From UBA10908 sp964608965 (GTDB taxonomy: Bacteria; Bacillota; Clostridia; Peptostreptococcales; Anaerovoracaceae): a stretch of 59,376 nt of DNA. The notes below the pieces were generated by a model. It was not told the origin of the DNA and made no database searches. It saw only the letters and a program-made list of their open reading frames with translations. The stretch lies in assembly GCA_964608965.1 (NCBI GenBank), contig CAZSPZ010000009.1, forward strand, positions 1 through 59,376, written 5' to 3'. Of the stretch, positions 42,312 to 51,189 are shown piece after piece. Position 1 is the first letter of the stretch. Every line of letters begins with the position of its first letter. The translations under genes and the position numbers were made by a program.

Positions 42312-44542
42312 GAAATCGTCTCGTGGAATGTACGGGAAATAATTTCCTGCTGATGCAGCTTTGAAAGCCTGTTAAAGTTGACTGCATACCCGGAAACCCG
42401 AATGGTAAGGTTTGGATACTTGCCGGGGTTTTCATAAGCATCCAGCAAGCATTCGCGCCGAAGCACGTTCACATTCAGGTGATGCGCTTTGCCGGCAAAA
42501 TACCCTTCTAAGATGGAAACTAAATTGCTATACTGTTGTTCCGCTTTCTTTCCAAGAGCATCGGGAACAATAGAAAAAGTGTTGGATATGCCATCCCGGC
42601 ATATATCGAAAGAAAGTTTTGCCACGGAATTCAGGGAAGCTAAAGCTCCGTGCTTTTCTCTGCCGTGCATCGGATTAGCGCCTGGAGCGAAGGGCGCTCC
42701 GGCTTTTCTACCGTCGGGTGTTGCTCCCGTTTTTTTACCATACACCACGTTTGATGTAATGGTCAGAATGGAAAGCGTATGCTCTGCGTTCCTGTAGGCT
42801 GGATTCTTTTTTAATTCCCGGCAGAACAATTCAACTTGCTCCTTCGCGATGAAATCCACGCGATCATCATCGTTGCCGAAAGCAGGGTAATCCCCTAGTG
42901 TTTCAAAATCAACAATCAGGCCTGCTTCGTTTCGTATCGGTTTTACCTTTGCGAATTTAATGGCGGAAAGAGAATCCGCAAGAACAGACATTCCGGCCAC
43001 ACCGAAGGCCATATAACGATGCACGTTCGTATCATGCAGCGCCATTTGCGTTTTTTCGTATGCGTATTTATCATGCATATAGTGAATCATATTCATAGCC
43101 GTGACATACGTCTTTGCAAGCCATGCACGATAAAAATCCATGCGCTTGAGCACATCTTCGTATGTTAGAAATTCGCCTTGATACGAAGGTTGCGCGGGAG
43201 CGACCTGAAGACCGCTCATCTCGTCTTTCCCTCCGTTAAGGCTCATAAGGAGCAGCTTCACCAGATTTGCACGAGCGCCGAAAAATTGCATTTCTTTTCC
43301 CACGCGCATGGCGGACACACAGCACGCGATGGCGTAATCATCTCCGTAAAGCGGCCGCATCAAGTCGTCATTCTCGTATTGGATGGCGTCGGTGTCGCAG
43401 GATATTTTGGCGACAAACCGTTTAAACGCACTCGGTAGTTTCTCGGACCAAAGAACTGTTAAATTGGGTTCTGCAGAACAGCCCAAATTATATAGGGTAT
43501 GCAGAATCCGGAAAGAGGTCTTTGTAACGAGCGTCCGTCCGTCTTCCCCTGTTCCGCCCACCGCTTCTGTAATCCACATGGGATCTCCGGCAAACAGCTC
43601 ATTGTATTCCGGTGTTCTAAGATGTCTGGCCATGCGCAATTTCAGCACAAAATCGTCCATGATTTCCTGCGCTTGCTCTTCTGACAAAATGCCGGCATTC
43701 ATATCCCGTTCGAAGTAAATATCCAGGAAAGTGCTTACCCGACCCAGACTCATCGCTGCGCCGTTTTGTTCTTTAATGGATCCCAAATAGCCGAAATACA
43801 GCCACTGAACCGCCTCTTTTGCATTTGTGGCAGGCCCTGAAATATCGATGCCGTACATGCCGGCCATCTCTTTTAGTTTTCCGAGGAATGCAATTTGCTG
43901 ATACAACTCTTCCAGTTGACGGATTGCATCGGCATCTGCAACTTCCATTCCCAACTTTTTTTTGTCCTTTTTTTTCTCGTTAATCAGTTCGTCCACTCCG
44001 TACAAAGCAACTCTTCTGTAATCACCGATGATTCTGCCGCGGCCATAAGCATCGGGTAGACCGGTGATAATCCCGCACTTTCTGGCTGCTTTGATGTCGT
44101 CGTTGTATATGCGAAACACTCCGTCGTTATGGGTTGTTCGGTAAGTGAATTCTTTTTCTATTTTTTCAGACAACTCATACCCATACGCTTTACATGCCTG
44201 CCTTGTCATATTCACTCCGCCGAAAGGATTGACACCACGTCTTAAGGGTCGGTCTGTCTGAAGTCCTACAATAAGCTCCTTTTCCCGATCAAGATACCCG
44301 GGTTTATAACTGGTTAAAGAACTGACTGTCTGCGTATCTATATCCAATACTCCGCCGAATTCCTGTTCTAATTCCAATAAGTGATTCAGCTTTGCCGTCA
44401 GCGATTGCGTTCGATTTGTAGGCCCTGCCAAAAAATTTTCGTCACCGCAATAAGGTGTATAATTTTCCCGGATAAAGTCCCTGACGTTGATCGACTGTTT
44501 CCAAACAGTCCCTTTGAAATCATTCCATGCATTAAAATCCAT
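42308..44542 (-). CDS. pflB: Pyruvate formate-lyase (formate C-acetyltransferase)
   Basis: The 744-residue glycyl-radical enzyme has the active-site Cys-Cys pair in AIACCVSAM near residue 410 and the C-terminal glycyl-radical motif RVSGYAVNF about 24 residues from the end. It converts pyruvate and CoA to acetyl-CoA and formate under anaerobic conditions. ATG 44542 is chosen because GGAGGGAATCAAT lies just upstream; the longer frame to 44557 uses that ribosome binding site as codons. Expression is probably controlled by the ZTP riboswitch in its leader. Confidence 0.97.
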   Translation of the reverse strand: MDFNAWNDFKGTVWKQSINVRDFIRENYTPYCGDENFLAGPTNRTQSLTAKLNHLLELEQEFGGVLDIDTQTVSSLTSYKPGYLDREKELIVGLQTDRPLRRGVNPFGGVNMTRQACKAYGYELSEKIEKEFTYRTTHNDGVFRIYNDDIKAARKCGIITGLPDAYGRGRIIGDYRRVALYGVDELINEKKKDKKKLGMEVADADAIRQLEELYQQIAFLGKLKEMAGMYGIDISGPATNAKEAVQWLYFGYLGSIKEQNGAAMSLGRVSTFLDIYFERDMNAGILSEEQAQEIMDDFVLKLRMARHLRTPEYNELFAGDPMWITEAVGGTGEDGRTLVTKTSFRILHTLYNLGCSAEPNLTVLWSEKLPSAFKRFVAKISCDTDAIQYENDDLMRPLYGDDYAIACCVSAMRVGKEMQFFGARANLVKLLLMSLNGGKDEMSGLQVAPAQPSYQGEFLTYEDVLKRMDFYRAWLAKTYVTAMNMIHYMHDKYAYEKTQMALHDTNVHRYMAFGVAGMSVLADSLSAIKFAKVKPIRNEAGLIVDFETLGDYPAFGNDDDRVDFIAKEQVELFCRELKKNPAYRNAEHTLSILTITSNVVYGKKTGATPDGRKAGAPFAPGANPMHGREKHGALASLNSVAKLSFDICRDGISNTFSIVPDALGKKAEQQYSNLVSILEGYFAGKAHHLNVNVLRRECLLDAYENPGKYPNLTIRVSGYAVNFNRLSKLHQQEIISRTFHETIS

Positions 44543-44589
44543 ATTGATTCCCTCCATATCAGTGTATGCTCAGGTACCAATCCCTTATA

Positions 44590-44631
44590 AAAAAACAAAA
44601 AGGGCATTATTCGGTTACCCAAACATTGCCC
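44590..44631 (-). terminator. Intrinsic terminator of the ZTP riboswitch (pflB leader)
   Basis: On the minus strand GGGCA, then UUUGG-GUAA-CCGAA, then UGCCC form a two-part hairpin followed by UUUUUGUUUUUUU. The 5' arm shares the CUGGGC of the aptamer, so ligand binding should block termination. Confidence 0.8.
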
Positions 44632-44700
44632 AGACGGTCGGCTTTTCAAGAACTTTATTCCCCTGTGGTTACCCACTCAATCCGTCAGTAATAAAGCTCT
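44627..44700 (-). promoter_or_regulatory. ZTP/ZMP riboswitch (pfl motif) controlling pflB
   Basis: The leader RNA contains CUGACGG (44682-44688) pairing with CCGUC (44632-44636), an inner GUGG-GUAA-CCAC hairpin, conserved GGGGA, and the CCGACCGUCUGGGC end typical of the pfl motif (Rfam ZMP-ZTP). The aptamer senses the purine precursor ZMP/ZTP, a signal of low 10-formyl-THF. The CUGGGC overlaps the following terminator, which indicates control by transcription antitermination of pflB-pflA. Confidence 0.88.
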
Positions 44701-44717
44701 TTATTAATATATATGCG

Positions 44718-44746
44718 ATTTTAACGGAACAGGAAGGCTTTGTCAA
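44718..44746 (-). promoter_or_regulatory. Sigma-A promoter of the pflB-pflA operon
   Basis: On the minus strand TTGACA (44746-44741), a 17-base spacer and TAAAAT (44723-44718), placed right before the riboswitch. It overlaps the last bases upstream of the mutY stop. Confidence 0.8.
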
Positions 44747-44752
44747 GTCGCA

Positions 44753-45814
44753 CTATTTTCGGCACAAATCCGTAAAGCTTTTAAATGCTGTGGGTATAGA
44801 ATATTGTCTGTCTATTTCTTCCGTTGTTGCCCATATGAAGCCTATAGGATCCTGCGAAACGGAGACTGTGATTAAAAATCCGGTCATATCCCATTCCAAA
44901 TGTGTAAATATGTGTTTTGCAGGCCGAAGCGGTATCAATGTATTTGCGGTTATACCTTTATGGTTGAGAATATCGATGCACTGCTCTCTTGTTAAATGCC
45001 CTTCGTAGTTGGGAAATTCCCAAAGGTTCGGCAGTAAACCCCTTTCGCCTCTTTTGATGAGCGCAAATTTATCTTGACGGCATAAAACCAGCACCGTCCT
45101 CTTTTCAATTTTTCGTGCTTTCTTTTGAATTTTTCTCGGTATTTCGAAAATAAGATCTTGCTTATACGCTTCGCAGTAATCACAGACAGGACATTTGTTA
45201 CATTCCGGCCTGCCGTTGGGCAGGCATATTGTAGCCCCAAGATCCATCAACGCTTGATTAAAATCTCCGACACTTTCCGCTGGCAGTAACTCACGGATGT
45301 ATAGCTCCAATTTTTTCTTATTTTTTGTTTTGTTTACATCTTCTCTGTTTGCTGAAAGTCTGGCCGCAATGCGCACAACATTGCCGTCTATGGCCGGCTC
45401 TGCTTTCCCGTATGCGATAGAGGCGATGGCGCCAGCAGTATAGAGTCCGATTCCGGGTAGCGAGCGTAAATCTTTTACTTCCGAAGGGATTTTTCCGTCA
45501 AAAATCTCCACTATTTTTAAAGCCGCTTCCTTTAAACGAAGAGCTCTGTGATAATAGCCAAGGCCCTGCCAGAGTTTCAGGAGTTTTTCTTCCTCTACAT
45601 GCGCCAGGTCAAATATTGTGGGGATTTCGCCTAAGAATCTATTAAAGTATGGGATGACAGCTTCCACTCTGGTTTGCTGCAGCATAATTTCCGATATCCA
45701 AACTTTATAGGGCGTCGGATCACTTCTCCACGGAAGAACCCTGGCTTCCGTTCGGTACCATTGTATCAGTTGATTTGACAGCATTTCGATTCTTTCCATA
45801 TCTTTTCTTATCAC
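44753..45814 (-). CDS. mutY: MutY: A/G-specific adenine glycosylase
   Basis: The 353-residue protein has LPWRSDPTPYKVWISEIMLQQT near the N-terminus, the HhH-Asp LPGIGLYTAGAIASIAYG with catalytic Asp in AIDGNV, and the 4Fe-4S loop with Cys in CLPNGRPEC, CNKC and CDYC (first spacing 7). A C-terminal NUDIX-like 8-oxoG recognition domain has HIFTHLEWDM. It removes A mispaired with 8-oxoG. Start is GTG 45814 or ATG 45799. It lies 15 bases after the V-ATPase subunit D gene, so it is probably the last gene of that transcript. Confidence 0.95.
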   Translation of the reverse strand: MIRKDMERIEMLSNQLIQWYRTEARVLPWRSDPTPYKVWISEIMLQQTRVEAVIPYFNRFLGEIPTIFDLAHVEEEKLLKLWQGLGYYHRALRLKEAALKIVEIFDGKIPSEVKDLRSLPGIGLYTAGAIASIAYGKAEPAIDGNVVRIAARLSANREDVNKTKNKKKLELYIRELLPAESVGDFNQALMDLGATICLPNGRPECNKCPVCDYCEAYKQDLIFEIPRKIQKKARKIEKRTVLVLCRQDKFALIKRGERGLLPNLWEFPNYEGHLTREQCIDILNHKGITANTLIPLRPAKHIFTHLEWDMTGFLITVSVSQDPIGFIWATTEEIDRQYSIPTAFKSFTDLCRK

Positions 45815-45829
45815 TTCCCGTGGACAGTT

Positions 45830-46465
45830 TTAAGTTGGGCTATATTTGCTCGCCCTTATCTTCTTTTTTACCCTTTTAAGTCTAAAAAAATCTTCTCTTT
45901 CTTTTTCTTCCAAAACCTCTTGAATCTGCTTTACCAGTCCCTGATATTTGGGGATCTGTATATGCTTCAGAGCATTTGTCCTCTTCGTGGTTTTTTGTAT
46001 TTCCTTCGCCAACTTGAATAAAGAGTTTTCTATTTGTGCCAACTCGTAGATTTTGTAATGCACTTCATCAAATTGCTGTCTGGCCTGATCCAATGAAATG
46101 TTGGTGTTGTAAAAACCGTAAGCCGGCATTATTTCCTGCCGTTTATATTTAATAGTAGGAATATCGACGCCCATCACACTTTTAAGTAATATTTCAAACG
46201 ACTCATTATTGGCTATGCTGTAGGTTATATCTTCTACATTTTTTATTCCCAGAGTAATATTCGCTAATCGAAGCGATGCATACGCCTCTTCAAAAATAGA
46301 ATAGATGTCTGCCTGAATCGTTCTTGCCTGATCCGCTAGATTCATCATTTCTTTTATCAGTATATTTCTCTTCTTATCCAAAAGTTCAAACCCGCTTTTT
46401 GAGAGATTCAAAGAAGATTTGGCCTTTATAAGATTTGATTTAGTCGGTGCTGTTACAATAGCCAT
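45830..46465 (-). CDS. ntpD: V/A-type ATPase subunit D (central stalk)
   Basis: The 211-residue protein begins VTAPTKSNLIKAKSSLNLSKSGFELLDKKRNILI in style (family opening with P-T-x-x-L and L-L-K-x-K-R-x-x-L) and is long coiled-coil at both ends. Subunit D is the rotor shaft in A3B3 and connects to the c ring. It follows subunit B by 12 bases. Confidence 0.94.
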   Translation of the reverse strand: MAIVTAPTKSNLIKAKSSLNLSKSGFELLDKKRNILIKEMMNLADQARTIQADIYSIFEEAYASLRLANITLGIKNVEDITYSIANNESFEILLKSVMGVDIPTIKYKRQEIMPAYGFYNTNISLDQARQQFDEVHYKIYELAQIENSLFKLAKEIQKTTKRTNALKHIQIPKYQGLVKQIQEVLEEKEREDFFRLKRVKKKIRASKYSPT

Positions 46466-46477
46466 CGCTTTTTTTAC

Positions 46478-47869
46478 CTATTGCTTTCCGTTGTTGTTCC
46501 GATAGTATTTCTGTAAAATATCCGGTTGTACACGGTCCAGTTCGGAAGCCGGAAGTATTGATAATATTTCCCAGCCCAGATCCAATGTTTCGACTATACT
46601 TCTGTTTTCGGTGATTCCCTGAGAAATAAACTTCTCTTCTAAATCACGGCCGAATTTAAGGTACAGCTTATCAACGTCACTTAAGTCCTCTTCGCCGATA
46701 ATCTGAGCAAGCGCCCGGACATCCTGAACACGCGAATAGGCTGCAAATAATTGACTCGATAAATCGGAATGGTCGTCTCTTGTATAGGCAGCTCCTATTC
46801 CGTCTTTCATAAGGCGGGAAAGGGAAGGAAGAATATCTATAGGAGGATAAATACCCTTTTGATTCAATTCTCGGTTCAATACAATCTGCCCTTCGGTAAT
46901 AAAGCCGGTTAAGTCAGGAATCGGGTGGGTAATGTCATCGTTTGGCATAGTGAGTATAGGAATCAACGTTATAGAGCCTTCTTTGCTTTTTAGCATACCT
47001 GCTCTTTCATAAATGGTCGATAGATCACTGTACAAATATCCCGGATATCCCTTGCGAGAAGGGACCTCTTCTTTTGCGGAAGACAATTCCCGAAGGGCTT
47101 CCGCATAGCTGGTCATATCCGTGAGAATAACTAAAACATGCATATTCAATTGAAATGCCAGATACTCTGCCGCTGTCATGGCGCATTTGGGCGTGGATAT
47201 TCTTTGGACAATCGGCTCGTCCGCTGTATTGATATACATGACAACGTGATCCAAAGCACCTGAATGCTGAAAACTCTTGATAAAAAAGTCTGCATCGTCG
47301 TGCCTTACGCCCATCGCACCAAAAACAACCGCAAAATTATCACTGTTTGCGCCTTCTATTTTTGCCTGCCGAACAATCTGAGCGGCAAGCTCGTTGTGAG
47401 CTATGCCATTACCTGAAAAAATAGGAAGTTTCTGCCCTCTTATTAAGGTCATGAGGGCGTCGATGGAAGAAATGCCTGTTTGGATAAAATTCCTTGGGTA
47501 CCTGCGAGCTACGGGGTTGATGGGTCTGCCGTTGATATTTTGCCGATATGTGGACAATATTTGATACATGTCGTCAATCGGCTCACCTATTCCGTTAAAA
47601 GCACGGCCCAATATTTCACCGGAAAGTGGAATAGACATAGGCTCTCCTTTGAAGCTGACCGCAACATTGTTCGTCGATATACCGGAAGTGCCTTCAAATA
47701 CCTGAACGACTACGTTTGTGCCATCTATTTTAATGACTTTACCGATTCTTGTTTCATTCTCATCGACTTTAATGGACACCATTTCTCCATATTTGGTGCC
47801 CTCCACGCCAGATAAGACAATGAGCGGACCCTCTGCCTTTTCCAATTTCAAGTATTCTTTTCTCATCAT
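46478..47869 (-). CDS. ntpB: V/A-type ATPase subunit B (regulatory, non-catalytic)
   Basis: The 463-residue protein has the subunit B pattern: GRAFNGIGEPID, PRNFIQTGISSIDALMTLIRGQKLPIFSGNG (no P-loop GKT, as expected), and GYLYSDLSTIYERAG. It forms the A3B3 head with subunit A. It follows subunit A by about 20 bases. Confidence 0.96.
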   Translation of the reverse strand: MMRKEYLKLEKAEGPLIVLSGVEGTKYGEMVSIKVDENETRIGKVIKIDGTNVVVQVFEGTSGISTNNVAVSFKGEPMSIPLSGEILGRAFNGIGEPIDDMYQILSTYRQNINGRPINPVARRYPRNFIQTGISSIDALMTLIRGQKLPIFSGNGIAHNELAAQIVRQAKIEGANSDNFAVVFGAMGVRHDDADFFIKSFQHSGALDHVVMYINTADEPIVQRISTPKCAMTAAEYLAFQLNMHVLVILTDMTSYAEALRELSSAKEEVPSRKGYPGYLYSDLSTIYERAGMLKSKEGSITLIPILTMPNDDITHPIPDLTGFITEGQIVLNRELNQKGIYPPIDILPSLSRLMKDGIGAAYTRDDHSDLSSQLFAAYSRVQDVRALAQIIGEEDLSDVDKLYLKFGRDLEEKFISQGITENRSIVETLDLGWEILSILPASELDRVQPDILQKYYRNNNGKQ

Positions 47870-47889
47870 TTAATATACCTTGCTTCCGT

Positions 47890-49662
47890 TTATTCTTCGT
47901 ATTTCCGGCTTAAGCTATTGTATGCTTCAGTAATTTTATTACATAAATCGTCCAGCTTTTCTATGTTGTCATTGGGGACTTCATACTTCATTTTCAACAC
48001 ATCCTGAACTACGGGTTCGCTTTTTATTGTAGAAATAGGGATACCTAATTTTACACATTTCAAGGACGCTTCGTACAAGGTGTCAATGACCTTAAGCATT
48101 TTATACTGCTTCGTGAGCGTTACATAAGTATCGTCTTTATGAAGAGCATTCTGTTGTAAAAACCCTTTTTTAATAATTCTTGCTATTTCCAAGACGAGCG
48201 CCTGGTCGTTTGGAAGCACATCTTCGCCAACCAACTGGACGATTTCATTTAATTTTTCTTCTTCCTGAAGCAATTTCATCATTTTGCCCCGCAATTCAAG
48301 CATGTCAGGTGCCACATTCTGGCTATACCAATCTTTGAGCATCCCCACATATCCACTATAACTCAGCAGGTAATTTATTGCCGGGTAATGCCGCGCATAA
48401 GCAAGTTTTTTATCCAAAGCCATAAATGCTGTGACAAAGCGTTTTGTATTTTCGGTTACCGGTTCAGAAAAATCGCCCCCCGGAGGCGATACGGCGCCGA
48501 TGATGGTAATGGAAGACTCTTGTCCACCCAATGTTTTCACACAGCCGGCTCGTTCATAAAATTCGGCCAGCCTCGACGGTAAATATGCTGGAAAACCTTC
48601 TTCTGCCGGCATTTCTTCTAATCGACCCGAAATTTCCCGCAGGGATTCTGCCCATCTTGATGTCGAGTCGGCCATAATAGCCACATCATACCCCATATCC
48701 CGATAGTACTCCGCCATGGTGACCCCGGTATAAATAGACGCCTCGCGAGCGGCAACAGGCATGTTAGATGTATTGGCAATCAATATAGTCCTCTCCATCA
48801 AAGGCCTTCCGGTCCTTGGATCAATCAGTCCGGGAAATTCCTCGAGCACATCCGTCATTTCATTTCCGCGCTCCCCGCAGCCGATATAGACGATAATATC
48901 CGCATCGCTCCATTTAGCCAGCTGTTGCTGCGTAACTGTCTTTCCTGTTCCAAAACCCCCGGGTAATCCGACGGTGCCGCCCTTCGCAATAGGGAAAAAA
49001 CTGTCAATTACTCTTTGTCCGGTTACCAGCGGTTTATAAATAGGTATCCTCTTTGCAAAAGGCCTTGGCTTTCTGACGGGCCATTTTGTGGACAACGTCA
49101 GCGATATTTTCTGAAGGTCTCCTGTCTGAAGGCACACAACTTCGTCCTTTAGTGTATACTTTCCATCCTTTTGGACACTGTGAACTGTACCATTGACGCC
49201 ATAAGGAACCATCAATTTATGCAAGATGCTTTGCGTTTCCTGCACTGTTGCATAGACCATTCCCGCCTGAAGTGCATCTGTTGGCTTTACTGTTATATGA
49301 ACATCCCACAACTTTTCTTCATCTAATGAAAGCAATCCTATTCCCTCGGGAATAAAATCTGCGGAAATTCTGTTAATTCGTTCGAGTGGTCTTTGAATGC
49401 CGTCAAATATGTTCCCAAGCATACCCGGCCCCAAAGTTACCGACAAGGGGCTTCCGGTGTAATATATTTTTTCTCCGGCTCTAAGGCCTTCGGTTTCTTC
49501 GTAAACTTGTACCGTCGCAACATCTTTATCAAGCGAAACCACCTCACCGATCAGTTTTTTTTCGCCAATGGTCACCATCTCGTTTAACTTAAAGGAAACC
49601 ATATTTGTCCCTTTTATAACAGGTCCGTTTATTACCTGCACAATGCCTTCGTTGCTTTTCAT
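47890..49662 (-). CDS. ntpA: V/A-type ATPase catalytic subunit A
   Basis: The 590-residue protein has the P-loop GGFGTGKTV near residue 233, the bulge domain typical of A subunits (residues about 120-210), GERGNEMTDVL, and DSTSRWAESLREIS with catalytic residues. It hydrolyses or makes ATP in the A3B3 head. AGAGGAAACAG precedes the ATG. An 88-base gap separates it from subunit E. It contains an overlapping-frame short ORF without a ribosome binding site, otherwise nothing. Confidence 0.97.
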   Translation of the reverse strand: MKSNEGIVQVINGPVIKGTNMVSFKLNEMVTIGEKKLIGEVVSLDKDVATVQVYEETEGLRAGEKIYYTGSPLSVTLGPGMLGNIFDGIQRPLERINRISADFIPEGIGLLSLDEEKLWDVHITVKPTDALQAGMVYATVQETQSILHKLMVPYGVNGTVHSVQKDGKYTLKDEVVCLQTGDLQKISLTLSTKWPVRKPRPFAKRIPIYKPLVTGQRVIDSFFPIAKGGTVGLPGGFGTGKTVTQQQLAKWSDADIIVYIGCGERGNEMTDVLEEFPGLIDPRTGRPLMERTILIANTSNMPVAAREASIYTGVTMAEYYRDMGYDVAIMADSTSRWAESLREISGRLEEMPAEEGFPAYLPSRLAEFYERAGCVKTLGGQESSITIIGAVSPPGGDFSEPVTENTKRFVTAFMALDKKLAYARHYPAINYLLSYSGYVGMLKDWYSQNVAPDMLELRGKMMKLLQEEEKLNEIVQLVGEDVLPNDQALVLEIARIIKKGFLQQNALHKDDTYVTLTKQYKMLKVIDTLYEASLKCVKLGIPISTIKSEPVVQDVLKMKYEVPNDNIEKLDDLCNKITEAYNSLSRKYEE

Positions 49663-49749
49663 CTGTTTCCTCTACTATTCCCGATAACCCTTCAAGTGTC
49701 TTGCCCATAGGACTATGCAATGCACTCGAAATGGTTGCTCTTTCCTGTT

Positions 49750-50367
49750 TTATTCTAAAATTGCCTGAAAGAATGTCTGCACCATATATAGGTTGTATTC
49801 TTCTAAAAGAGAATGAATGGACAAGTCAATTCTTGTATTGGCGATAAGATTCAATAAAATAATCCCGCCGATTATTTTATCTTCGGCAATTTTAAAGGTT
49901 ACCTTGTCTCTGGCGGCCGCAGGAAGGGCCATGACAATATGCTCTGCGTATTTTGCATTGTCTGATTTTGTCATATAAATCTCAACATCATCAGAAAATG
50001 AATTTGCCTTTTCAAGTTTCTTGACTGACATAAGAAGATATGCTTCGTATTTTTCAGATTGAATAAATTGCTCGATTTCCCCTTGGAGATGAAGCAACAT
50101 AAGCGAAAACAGTTCTGCCTTCGTCGCCATGTATTCTTTTTTTAGTACCAAGGCAGATTCGCTCAAAATTTCGACTTTTTCTCCTTCTGCTTTCTTCATG
50201 GCGCGCTTCTGAATCTCTTGGACCTCTTTGTCGACAGCGGTTTTGCTTTCCAGGAATTTCTTTTCATAATCTTTTTTTAGTATTTCCATCTCTATGGCGA
50301 TATTTTCATTCATTGATCGCTGCAAAAGTTTAGAAAACATCGACAATTTTTGCTCGATTGTTACCAT
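49750..50367 (-). CDS. ntpE: V/A-type ATPase subunit E (peripheral stalk)
   Basis: ATG 50367 has GAGG eight bases upstream and is preferred over the in-frame GTG 50376 (205 aa). The N-terminal half is charged coiled coil (residues about 20-100, AEGEKVEILSESAL); the C-terminal half has the subunit E fold ending in EDKIIGGIILLN, TRIDLSIHSLLEEY. It links the ring of A3B3 to subunit I. It lies between F and A. Confidence 0.88.
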   Translation of the reverse strand: MVTIEQKLSMFSKLLQRSMNENIAIEMEILKKDYEKKFLESKTAVDKEVQEIQKRAMKKAEGEKVEILSESALVLKKEYMATKAELFSLMLLHLQGEIEQFIQSEKYEAYLLMSVKKLEKANSFSDDVEIYMTKSDNAKYAEHIVMALPAAARDKVTFKIAEDKIIGGIILLNLIANTRIDLSIHSLLEEYNLYMVQTFFQAILE

Positions 50368-50377
50368 TTGATGCACC

Positions 50378-50686
50378 TCATAGTCGAATACCTATCGAGT
50401 CCTCTATATATTTTGCAATCATATTGCCTGAACGGGAACTACCGTGCCTGTCCGGAATCTCCACAATAATGGGCCTTTTTATTTTTAATTTCATTTCCAT
50501 CACCTCGGGTCTGACTTGGTCAACCACCATTTCCGTCAATATAAGGATGCCGATATCCGGCGTCTTTACCGCGCTTTTTATGGCTTCCAAAATATCTTCC
50601 CGGGTATGAACAATCATCCCGTCTATGCCGGCAAGCTTCATTCCAACCCAGGTATCCTTATTGTCACTGATTAAGAAGGATCGCAT
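50378..50686 (-). CDS. ntpF: V/A-type ATPase subunit F (central stalk)
   Basis: The 102-residue protein has the subunit F Rossmann-like pattern: FLISDNKDTWVGMKLAGI near the start, DIGILILTEMV, and a central PIIVEIPDRHGS. Subunit F sits on D in the rotor. In E. hirae nomenclature this subunit is NtpG. It starts 10 bases after the subunit K stop. Confidence 0.92.
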   Translation of the reverse strand: MRSFLISDNKDTWVGMKLAGIDGMIVHTREDILEAIKSAVKTPDIGILILTEMVVDQVRPEVMEMKLKIKRPIIVEIPDRHGSSRSGNMIAKYIEDSIGIRL

Positions 50687-50695
50687 CGTTTCCCC

Positions 50696-51142
50696 TTACA
50701 CGAATAAAATCAAAATAGAGATAATCATGCCGTAAATGGCGATGCCTTCGGCCATCCCAACATAGATCAATGTTTTGCCAAGCAAAGAAGAGTCTTCTGA
50801 AATGGCGCCGATTGCAGAGGATCCAACAGAGCCTACCGCAAGGCCCGCGCCGATTGTAGCAAGTCCCGTGCTTAAGGCCGCTGCAAAAAATTTAAGACCG
50901 TCACCTAAGGATAATCCGGAGACCGTTGGAGTTGCTGCGGCAACAGTGCCACTTTCCGCATAGACAGCACTGCCGGAAAAAGCAGTAAACACCATAGCAA
51001 CCGTAATCAATCCGAAAACTGAAACAGAGGCAAATATTGCTTTTTTAATGCTACCCTTTTTCTTCTTTTTCATAGCCCAAAGTCCATAGAAAGCTGTTCC
51101 GGCCGCAACTAGAAATGCTGCAGTTAATAATAGAATTTGCAT
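50696..51142 (-). CDS. ntpK: V/A-type ATPase subunit K/c (proteolipid ring)
   Basis: Start 51142 (MQILLL) follows AAAGGAAGAAAAAATT. The 148-residue protein has an N-terminal TM helix, a KKKKKG basic patch, a second helix ending in an SGSAVYAES signal-peptidase-like site, and one glycine-rich c hairpin (LATIGAGLAVGSVGSSAIGAISED and LIYVGMAEGIAIYGMIIS) with the ion-binding Glu in MAEGIAIYG. So it is a single-hairpin ring subunit with an N-terminal extension, a form found in some Clostridia. The Glu environment could be Na+ or H+ binding; not resolved. Confidence 0.93.
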   Translation of the reverse strand: MQILLLTAAFLVAAGTAFYGLWAMKKKKKGSIKKAIFASVSVFGLITVAMVFTAFSGSAVYAESGTVAAATPTVSGLSLGDGLKFFAAALSTGLATIGAGLAVGSVGSSAIGAISEDSSLLGKTLIYVGMAEGIAIYGMIISILILFV

Positions 51143-51189
51143 AATTTTTTCTTCCTTTCGTTTATATGGTTTCACCTTACCGGATGTTC

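Noticed and set aside
49580..49720. Short ORF (MGKTLEGLSG...) between ntpE and ntpA
   Set aside because: No ribosome binding site and it runs into the ntpA coding sequence in another frame; probably chance.
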